From positions 411,513 through 475,512 of the forward strand of contig CH003393.1 of assembly GCA_000149265.1 (NCBI GenBank): 64,000 nucleotides of DNA, in the 5' to 3' direction. A model generated the notes under the pieces. The model did not search any database. It had not been told where the DNA came from and worked only from the letters and a program-made list of their open reading frames with translations. Each line of letters starts with the position of its first letter. Position 1 is the stretch's first letter. This DNA is from Ciona savignyi. Its lineage: Eukaryota; Chordata; Ascidiacea; Phlebobranchia; Cionidae. Below, one piece after another: positions 57,101 through 64,000 of this stretch. The translations under genes were made by a program, and so were the position numbers.

Positions 57101-60100
57101 CAACTCTTTATTGACAATCGCCTGTGTGATAAATCTTTATTTCCCATTCAAGGAAATAAAACGTAAATTTTTAAAACATTTTATATTTAAAAAAAAATGT
57201 GAATAATACAACCCACTCCAGGATAAAACACCCTTACCCATTAAAACACCCTACTTTACCCAGGGCATCGCTAGACCTCTCCCTCCGCCACACACAACTA
57301 GAGAAAAAGACCGGGCATGACACCCTCACGCGCAAACAGCGAGAAAAGGACAGAGATCTCCGTCAACTAAAGAAACTCGAACAACAACTCAAAGTCGCCA
57401 CAGACGCCCTCGCACACCAGCAAACCATATACGACAAGGTTAAAGACCAGGTGAGTTGTTCGATGGTCCCAGGAAAAGTCAATTTTAGCCAAAATCTAAA
57501 TTAAACTGTAAAATGGTTCAATGTTAGGCCTCAATAGGCGTTTTGGATATATACAATACAGGTCAATATACTGTAAAACAGCATTAATATATGTAGATAG
57601 TTTTTTTTATCTTTTTTGCGCCTGATAATATTTTTGTATTGAATAAATCTTTATTTTTTTCTATTAGATGCCATTGAAGTAATGATAAGTACTTCAAACT
57701 CACTTATACTTTACTGAAAGCTTACACTTAATTACTGTATTGTGCTGGTCCATAATTGCATGCATAAATGATCAGCTACTTAAAACACTATTTAACTATT
57801 AAATGTTTAACAAAACATCAGATACTTTTTAGGAAACTTGGTTGAAATCACGGTTGTATTGTAAAGAAGAAACCTTTACATTAATCGAATTCTATTGCTT
57901 AGGTGTTTGCTTAGTGCATAAATGTGTCACTTGTATCCTAGCGTGTTAAGAAATCTTGTAAAAGGCTTTATTTTTGGTTACTGTATGGTAACTTACACAT
58001 ACAGTCCAGTTTTCAAAGTTAAAAATCAGTTTCGATCCCACAACCCTTCAGCTGAAAGGCAACGCACTGACGCACCAAACTATTCGGCCAAAACTGCCTT
58101 AAAACTGGCTAAATACGAGTTTCGAACCCACAACCCTTCAGCTAAAAGATGATGCTTTAACCCACCAAGCTATTCAGCCCGATGTAACGCTTCCACTCAA
58201 TTTAAATGGCAGGCGAACATATTTCCGAAAGATGACGGGACGCAATACGATAAACGCAAACAACTGCAAGCTGAAGTGGATGAAGCAAAGCGGAAACATG
58301 GACAACAGGTTTTTCGAATTTATTTTTTTTACATGAACGATTGTTTTATGGAAATTGTTCTATGGCACTCAGTTTACAACTCTAATAGCTTGGCTTAATA
58401 GGTAGTGTACTATCAGGGGTGGTTTGGTCGTACTTTACTCAAGTACGAGCCTGGCCTTTTATATTCGGATACGCGCAAAATCTGGTATTTTTGTATTGTA
58501 GTAACCAAAAAAAAATTTTCCGGACAAAATATTAATGTAATTCTCCGTGCACTACAGAAAACTCTTTACCTACAATAGTACCATTCAGATCCTACAGCTG
58601 CTTGGTTAGCACTTAAAGTTAGAATGACCTAAGGTCCCAAGGGTTTGCCACGCAACACACACTAAAACAAGAGAGCAAATAAAAATATAAAAAAAACATG
58701 TGACTGTAACAAGGGTTCCAAGGTGACACTATGATTAGGAATGTAGGATATTATACATTATATAAGTCAGAGCGGATCAACCCTACATAATTTATTGCAT
58801 TACCCTTCTACTAAAGGTTGATACACTAGGTAAAGGAATGTAGGGCATGATACATTACATGATTAGTGATGAGTCCCTGGTGACACTTGGACCAGGAATG
58901 TAGGAAATTATACATAACATGATTATGGATGGGTAAAAAAAAAAAAAAGAAATCCCGTGTTTTAAACCTGGTCCTTCTTGGGATAAACACCCTCCTCGTC
59001 AAAAATAAAAATCTGATGTTAATTCGTATTTTAAACCTGAAGTAATCCACAAACATAATAAATACGATAATTCACATAAAAAATTGATGACAACGCTTTG
59101 CTCCTAAAATTTTGATCGTTAAGTAGTCCAACATGAGGGGAAGAAACTAAAAGGAGGGAGAGCGGGAAGGGGGGGAAACTGCACACTTGAATGAAGATTA
59201 TGACAAAAGAGTTAGTTTTAAACATGGGGTTGAAGTTAAGGTCAGTTCTGGGGTTGAGATTAGTGTTTGGGGCAGGGTTAGAATTAGTTTTCATGATTTT
59301 ACTGTGCAGTCCTCCTTCCCTCCTTCCTGCTTTCCCTCTTTTTAGTGTTGCCCCACCATTAGTCAAATTCCCTTCTCCTCTTAAAAAATCCGATGAAAAC
59401 TCCCCAAAAATCCGATAATAACTCCCAAAAATCCGATGATAACTCCCCAAAAATCCGATGATACCTCCCCACCCACCATCCCCCTAAACATCTTCCTCCA
59501 CAGAACTCCCTGACATCAGTGGAGCAGGGCAAAGTGGAGGATTGCATCCTGGAAGAGGAGAGGTTGATTAAGCAGCAGGAGGAGTTACGAGGAGCGGTGG
59601 TCGATTTGACGAGACTCGCGCAGATCAAGGCGGATGAACGGGAACAAAAAGCTCGCGACTTTATGAGGGCTGAGGTGGGATTTTTATGTTTGTTTGTGAA
59701 TTCTATGTTTGTTTGTGATTTTTATGTTTATTTGCGATTTTTATGTTTATTTGCGATTTTTATGTTTACTTGGGATTTCTATTGTTTATTTGTGGTTTCT
59801 ATTGTTTGTTTGTGATTTCTATGTTTGTTTTCTTCCATGTGTTACACACAGATCAAAGCAGAAATGCACAAATACAGACAATACCACAAATACACAGAAG
59901 CCGCTAAGACAATAGAAATCACAAATAAACAATATAAATATGATTTAATTGTTTTTGATGATTTTTATTTAATTTGTGATTTCAGTTTTTTAATTGGATT
60001 TTATGTGTTTGTGATTTTATCTTTTTTTATGAATTTTTGTTATGATTTCTGTGTATATTTTTGGTACAAAAAAATTCCCCTTGTATTTTATTAGTAATAT

Positions 60101-63100
60101 AGTGTTTCTATTTTTCAGCAACGTTACCACCGAGCGGAGCAAGAGCTCAAAAGTAAACAACTCACGATCAACGACCACAAGAAGAAAAGCATAGAGGTCC
60201 AAATCAGATTGCAAGAGTTTGCAAAGCTCTATGATGTCATCAAGGTGATTATGATGTCATTATGGTGATTGTAATCAGAAATGCATTGGAATATAAAAGA
60301 TGTATTTTTATTAGACTGGTAAATTTGCAAGTTGACCTTATGATTACTTTTAACCTTGTCTTTTATAATTAATTATTGATATCTTAATTACTGTATTGAA
60401 AAGTGTTAAATAAGTTACTACAGTAAAAAAATAGTTTGTAGATTTAAAATACACAGTACACACTAATTGATGCCTTTTTTATTACTTAAATATGATGTCG
60501 CAAGGCATATATTGACTTACTAGCGATTAGTTTCGAAACTCAACTGTTTGGCAGAAAAGCCATGCACTAACCCAACAACCAAATTGACACGAGTTAGCAC
60601 AATTGGTAGATACAGAAAACTTATGATCAAACGTCAAAATACAGTACTAACTGTCACAAACAAAGAAACTATACCCTTTTCCTCCAAAATTGAAGTACTC
60701 ATATTTTGTTCAAGGGTTTATTCTTCCTAATATTTTCCCCTTTGCAGAACGAAAGAAACAAGTGTGTCAACCAGATACAGGCTTGCACTCAAAAATCAGC
60801 AGAAATGAGAGAAAAAATTAAGATTCTTGCGAATGAAATAGAGATCTTAAGGACAACAGTGACTAATATAGAAAGGTTAGTCATTTTTATTTTTTTTAAA
60901 TCAAAAAAATATTGTTAAAATTTGGTAAAGACATAGACTGTGTGTATTAAAATAATTTGGTTTGTGATTAGAGATGATATATTATGTTATTTAATAATTG
61001 GAAAATTTATGTATAGATTAAGATAAAATTAGGTTATCAAACTTTACCACATTTAATTATTTGATAGGATATTCATGTTAATCCCAGTAAATGGGAAAAT
61101 CAAGGGGGTTAACCAGCAGGCAATCGTCAGATCACCTTGTGCCCACCGTCGGGTTAGCAGAGCTATTGCAGTGTGTTGTGTATGATTGAGACATTTCTTT
61201 AATTTAGAAGAAACCCATTTAACCGCTGTGTTCAGGCCATGTTTTTTAAGGAAAGGCAATGTCGGTTAAAGTTTCATTTAAATTTTTTTTAAATTTATGG
61301 TGATTAATTTGTAAAATGTTTTTATTCCTCTTTATCCCCCGCAGAAATCTTCAAAAAGCTCGTCTCAAGAAGATGAACTCGCTTGTTCTTCGCGATTCCC
61401 TCCGCAACGAGCAGTCGAAGGCGACGGCATTGGAGGCGGAACTCGTAGAGAAGAGGGAGCAACTAAAGATGCAGATCGGGAAGCTCAACACGCTCAACAA
61501 TCAAGCGGAAGAGGGGATGGTGCAGTTGAGGAAGCGATACGAAACCGCCGTTCAACACAGGAATGACAGGTGACTGTTGTCAACTTGTTGTCACGACTTC
61601 TGTCTACTTGTTGTTGTTTGATTCGTCAACTTGTTTTCGCGTTGTTGTTACCGCCGTCAACTTGTTATGGGTCCCGTTTGGAAAAATGGGACACATATTG
61701 TTTTTGTCCGTTTTTTTTTCTTCGTCAAAGGTTTGACTGGCGTGGCATGGCGCCCCGACATCTATCAAAAGAAATAATGGAATCGTAATGAAACTTAGCC
61801 ATTCGTTAGACAACATGGTCTAGATATGCAGAAACCAAAAATTTGGGTAATAAATCAAGGGGAATTCCCCTGAGAGGTTAAAAACCAAAACGGTATTTTT
61901 TTATGAAAAATATAGCTTTTTGTGGCATTGCACTTGAACGGCTGCTCCAATTTGAATCATATTTGGTAAAAAGTAAGCGTATTAGTCACTGATTTAACAC
62001 TTAAAAGAAATAAAAAATTTACCTAGGGAAATATCCCAAAAAAATTAGATTTTTTACTGAAATCATGATTGTGACAAGCATGCCATGTCGCCCCAACATC
62101 TACCAAAAGGATTAATAAAATCGCAATGAAAATTTAACATTTGTAAGACAACATGGGTTCAGATATGCAGAAACCAAAATTTTAGGTAATGAATTTAGGG
62201 GATTTCCCCTGAGACGTTAAAAACCAAAACGTTTTTTTATCCAATAAATTAGCCTTTAGGGGCATAGCGCTTGAACGGCTGCTCTAACTTTATTCATATT
62301 TGGTGAAATGTAAGTGCATTACTCACTGATATAACAATTAGAAAAAATAAAAACTTACCTAGGTAAATACCCTAAAAAATAAAATTTTGTTCTAAAATCA
62401 TGATTGTGATAGGCATGCCGTATCGCCCCGACATCTACCAGAAATAATAACGAAATCGTAATGAAACTTTGTCATTTGTTAGACAACATGGTCTAGATAT
62501 TCAGAAACCAAAAGTTTGTGTGATAAATCCAGGGAAATTCTCCTGGGACGTTAAAAACCAAAACGGTATTTTTTCCAAAAATGTAGCTTTATTTGACATG
62601 CCGCTTGAACCGCTGCTCCAATTTCAATCAGATTTGGCAAAATGATAGCGCATTAGTCACTGCTTTACCTCTTAGAATTAATTAAAGAATTACCCAAGGA
62701 AATACCCTAAGAATTATGACTTGATCCTAAATCATGATTGTGACAGGCATGCCACATCGCCCACATCTTCAACAAAGACTTGTCAAATCGCATAAAAACT
62801 TTCTTAGATAACATTACCCAGATATGTAAGAAATAGAAATTTATCTGCTAAACCGAAGGAGATTCTCCGAATTCATAAAAAAAAACTTAATCGGGCTGTT
62901 TCCGAAATTTAGCTTCATTTCAATGTAGCGCTTGACAAAAGGCTTTAATTTAAAACATTTGTGGTGAAATAACACGATTAGCCCATTCATTTACACACAT
63001 GGAAAAGAAGTTTGGTTTGATAACTATGGGACCCATGCGTTTTTGCTTGCAGAAACAAACTACATTCTCGGTTTATAAAATAAAAGTTGTGGTTGGGGAC

Positions 63101-63546
63101 CCTGCTCACATGAATATATAGCATACAAAATGTGTTTTACAAATAGGGGTGGTTACACACGTGGTTGACACTCTCTAGTTGTAGTTACTTTCGTCAACTT
63201 GATGTTGCGTTGCCGTTACTGCTGTCAAGTTGTTCTTGTAACTGCCGTCAACTTGTTGTCGGGACTGCTGTTGGCCACATTTCAACCCCCCTACCCCCAC
63301 ATACGTTCCACCCCTACCTCCCTCATATTCATAACAACCTGACTTACCCCCTTCCCCGAATGTAATCCAATTCACGTTTTAACCCAAACATCTCTGCAAC
63401 ATTCCAACCCAATCCCCATCCCACAGAGGAGTGCAGCTGGTGGAAAGGGAAGAGGAAGTCTGCATCTTCTACGAGAAGTTCAACATTCAAGAGACAATGA
63501 TACGTAATGGAGATGTAGCAATCCAGACAATGGAGGAAGAAATAAG
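51183..63546 (+). CDS. CCDC146: Coiled-coil protein CCDC146, 15 exons, 3' end outside window
   Basis: CCDC146 is a long coiled-coil protein of centrosomes and the sperm axoneme, needed for flagellum formation in mammals. Exons: 51183-51335, 51980-52062, 52556-52640, 53056-53180, 54548-54698, 55544-55701, 56113-56221, 56676-56794, 57264-57450, 58213-58308, 59504-59674, 60119-60244, 60748-60875, 61345-61569, 63427-63546. They join without a stop to 678 residues; human CCDC146 has roughly 950, so about a third is missing. Matches include SAIAPSV, SPAFQCLEELFDAGKVTGT, MAELKSKYTAIHDML, ADHFPENIDSEVGKLR, TRKQREKDRDLRQL, RLQEFAKLYDVI, NERNKCVNQI, VQLRKRYETAVQHRN and LVEREEEVCIFYEK. Almost all of it is heptad-like coiled coil. 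A T-rich acceptor (aacttttttag) ends at 51161, 21 bases before the ATG, with no known upstream exon, so the gene may be trans-spliced. Confidence 0.94.
52188..52478 (-). mobile_element. tRNA-derived SINE, near full length, CCDC146 intron 2
   Basis: The full order is aggatattcatgtttatcc, gggggttaacacaggcaatc, gggttaccggagcaactgca, gtagaacccattaatccgct, cttgcccaaggacacaaccg, then the head to gtctaaccggccgg. Confidence 0.92.
53790..54062 (-). mobile_element. SINE, diverged, CCDC146 intron 4
   Basis: aataggatattcatcttttt, gtagggttagagttactgc and agcacaacccatcaatcc are present; the head is decayed. Confidence 0.7.
54080..54530 (+). repeat. Older dispersed repeat split by a nested SINE
   Basis: Left part 54080-54177 (catctatcccggtcaagc to gggtgtag) and right part 54475-54530 (attcctggtcccgg to cacattaatg) are the two halves of the 46735-type repeat. 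Confidence 0.7.
54178..54474 (-). mobile_element. tRNA-derived SINE nested in an older repeat
   Basis: This is a full-length copy. On its own strand the head has tctagtgtttaagtg (A box) and ggttcgaaac (B box), showing the tRNA origin clearly. Confidence 0.92.
54842..55107 (+). mobile_element. SINE, diverged, CCDC146 intron 5
   Basis: The head ggccggttattgcgtccttt precedes gtggtaacccaacagtaggc and atgaatatcctatcctatgg. Confidence 0.75.
55186..55482 (+). mobile_element. tRNA-derived SINE, full length, CCDC146 intron 5
   Basis: The head cgttagcttagcggttaagt, B-box-like ggtgcgaaact, body gttgtgtccttgggcaaggt and tail atgaatatcctaccctcc are all present. It ends 62 bases before exon 6. Confidence 0.92.
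55768..56072 (-). mobile_element. SINE with internally repeated segment, CCDC146 intron 6
   Basis: The accgactagctagcgaccag segment is present three times in diverged form (about 55914, 55955 and 55990) before the head. Confidence 0.75.
56380..56545 (+). mobile_element. hAT-like element fragment in CCDC146 intron 7
   Basis: gattattacatgaatagtat and ggctggtcaaaatcccttca are family words; the 5' end is lost. Confidence 0.65.
56884..57165 (+). mobile_element. Degenerate SINE-like element, CCDC146 intron 8
   Basis: The head is tRNA-like (agctaaggttatgggtttaa). gcatgaacccagtagg and ttatttcccattcaag follow in SINE order. Confidence 0.55.
58028..58181 (-). repeat. Tandem pair of SINE tRNA-head fragments, CCDC146 intron 9
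   Basis: cgatcccacaacccttcagc and cgaacccacaacccttcagc start two copies of about 64 bases, 91 bases apart, each ending accaagctattcggcc-like. Confidence 0.75.
58700..58945. repeat. Diverged minisatellite, aatgtaggatattatacatt-type units
   Basis: Four units share ggaatgtagg, ttatacatta(c)at, and gattatg/gtgatg words at irregular spacing, in CCDC146 intron 10. Confidence 0.6.
59160..59360 (+). repeat. Dispersed repeat copy (gttgagattagtgttt core), CCDC146 intron 10
   Basis: This is the longest copy of the family, with gttagttttaaacatggggt at one end and ctttttagtgttgcccc at the other. Both strands carry composition-driven ORFs. Confidence 0.65.
59381..59472 (+). repeat. 22-bp tandem repeat before CCDC146 exon 11
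   Basis: Four units of ccccaaaaatccgatgataa with slight changes, 32 bases before the acceptor. Confidence 0.9.
59683..59835 (+). repeat. 21-22 bp tandem repeat after CCDC146 exon 11
   Basis: Seven units of tgtttatttgcgatttttat begin 9 bases after the exon 11 donor. An inverted, decayed counterpart follows at about 59850-59935. Confidence 0.88.
61064..61255 (-). mobile_element. tRNA-derived SINE, truncated head, CCDC146 intron 13
   Basis: ggatattcatgttaatccca, caagggggttaaccagcagg and attgcagtgtgttgtgtatg are well conserved; the tRNA head is missing. Confidence 0.85.
61345..61569 (+). CDS. CCDC146: CCDC146 exon 14, coiled coil with conserved signature
   Basis: This 225-base exon is the longest in the gene within the window. 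It encodes a Lys/Glu-rich coiled coil ending GMVQLRKRYETAVQHRNDR, one of the best-conserved stretches of the family. It is followed by a 1.86 kb intron made mainly of a roughly 335-bp tandem array. Confidence 0.93.
61571..61668 (+). repeat. gtcaacttgttgt minisatellite, left flank of the 335-bp array
   Basis: Repeats of gtcaacttgttgt and related words begin right at the CCDC146 exon 14 donor. The same motif recurs at 63175-63265 on the far side of the array. Confidence 0.75.
61735..63000 (+). repeat. Four-copy tandem array, unit about 335 bp, CCDC146 intron 14
   Basis: The landmark gcatgccatgtcgccccaac recurs with gcccc at 61752, 62090 and 62425, and gccca at 62759, spacing 338, 335 and 334. 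Each unit has gttagacaacatggtctaga, a palindromic ggggaattcccc-type word, cttgaacggctgctccaatt and aaatcatgattgtgacaggc. The last copy is the most diverged. Confidence 0.93.
63175..63265 (+). repeat. gtcaacttgttgt minisatellite, right flank of the 335-bp array
   Basis: ttcgtcaacttgatgttgcg and actgccgtcaacttgttgtc match the left flank at 61571 in the same orientation. Confidence 0.75.
63427..63546 (+). CDS. CCDC146: CCDC146 exon 15, last exon in window
   Basis: This exon encodes GVQLVEREEEVCIFYEKFNI and a following Met/Glu-rich helix ending EEEIR. The donor gtcagt leaves phase 2, so at least one more exon lies beyond position 64000. Nothing in 63547-64000 looks coding. Confidence 0.92.
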
Positions 63547-64000
63547 GTCAGTGTCCCAGCTTTTGTGGGGTTATTATGTTTATCCCTGTTTGTGGGTTAA
63601 CGACAGTCGTTATAGCATGACTTAACACGCTCAACAAAGAGTGTTAGCATTAGTCACATTGCCTTATGCCAACAGTTAAGATCAGAGCTGTTGCAGTCTA
63701 TTATGTGTGTGTGCATTTGAAAAGTTTGATTTTGGTTGTCGGTTTTGTATTATGGGACTTGTTAAATGTAGAGACGGGGATCTTGGGTTCAAAACCAGGC
63801 CAGGGTTGAGATATACTTGGTGTAAATTAAGTCTAGGATTCGAGAACCAGGAATTCTGGGTTATTTTGGCCTTAGATAGCCAGGTATCCTTGGTTCAAAT
63901 GTGGGTTAAAAAAAACATAGATTGCGGGTTTAATTTTGGACTGTCGTTGGAGATTGAGGAATCCAGCATTTAAAGCCAGACCAGGATTAGAAGACAAATG

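Noticed and set aside
59381-59835. CRISPR-like arrays of short direct repeats
   Set aside because: The repeats are contiguous minisatellites without unique spacers, in a eukaryotic intron.
15656-61871. A network of NF-kappaB sites from recurring ggggaattcccc-type palindromes
   Set aside because: Except for the copy at 15656, the palindromes are inside repeat units (32208, 61858), so their recurrence reflects repeat copying rather than regulation.

Overview
The window is eukaryotic and looks like an ascidian genome of the Ciona type. It is AT-rich, its genes are split into many short exons with clean GT-AG junctions, and the proteins are close to chordate orthologues. Introns and intergenic DNA are full of a tRNA-derived SINE, short hAT-like elements and minisatellites. 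The organism is inferred from protein similarity and repeat style, not from a database match. No operon-like, phage or CRISPR structure is present.

Layout. 1-9245 is non-coding upstream DNA with one degenerate tandem-repeat block (2640-3310) and one SINE. 9312-31831 (+) is a FoxO forkhead transcription factor in 15 coding exons (827 codons), with a 10.7 kb first intron that splits the forkhead domain and an assembly gap at 22001-22238. It keeps all three AKT-type RxRxx(S/T) sites, an LxxLL motif and an acidic C-terminal region. 35316-37343 (+) holds the last two exons of an unrecognised gene with a basic Ser/Lys-rich tail. 38263-39951 (+) and 40248-41466 (+) are two small unrecognised genes, or one gene with alternative 3' exons. 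41759-50403 (-) is CCT8, the theta subunit of the TRiC/CCT chaperonin, complete in 12 exons (549 codons), with a 100-base gap in intron 2. 51183-63546 (+) is CCDC146, a centrosome and sperm-flagellum coiled-coil protein: 15 exons are present and the 3' end lies beyond the window.

How the genes relate. FoxO (insulin/AKT-controlled transcription), CCT8 (tubulin and actin folding) and CCDC146 (microtubule and axoneme) are not one pathway. CCT8 and CCDC146 are divergent and share a 779-base intergenic promoter region, which carries an RFX X-box-like site about 210 bases before the CCDC146 start. That fits a ciliary gene.

Most unusual features: FoxO exon 10 is fused on both sides to minisatellites, and the downstream array repeats its 5' splice site; CCT8 introns hold decayed tandem copies of exon ends; TGACGTCA palindromes cluster just past two stop codons; a four-copy array of about 335 bp sits in CCDC146 intron 14. 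Exon boundaries were read by hand from splice sites, reading phase and family similarity. No transcript evidence was available.
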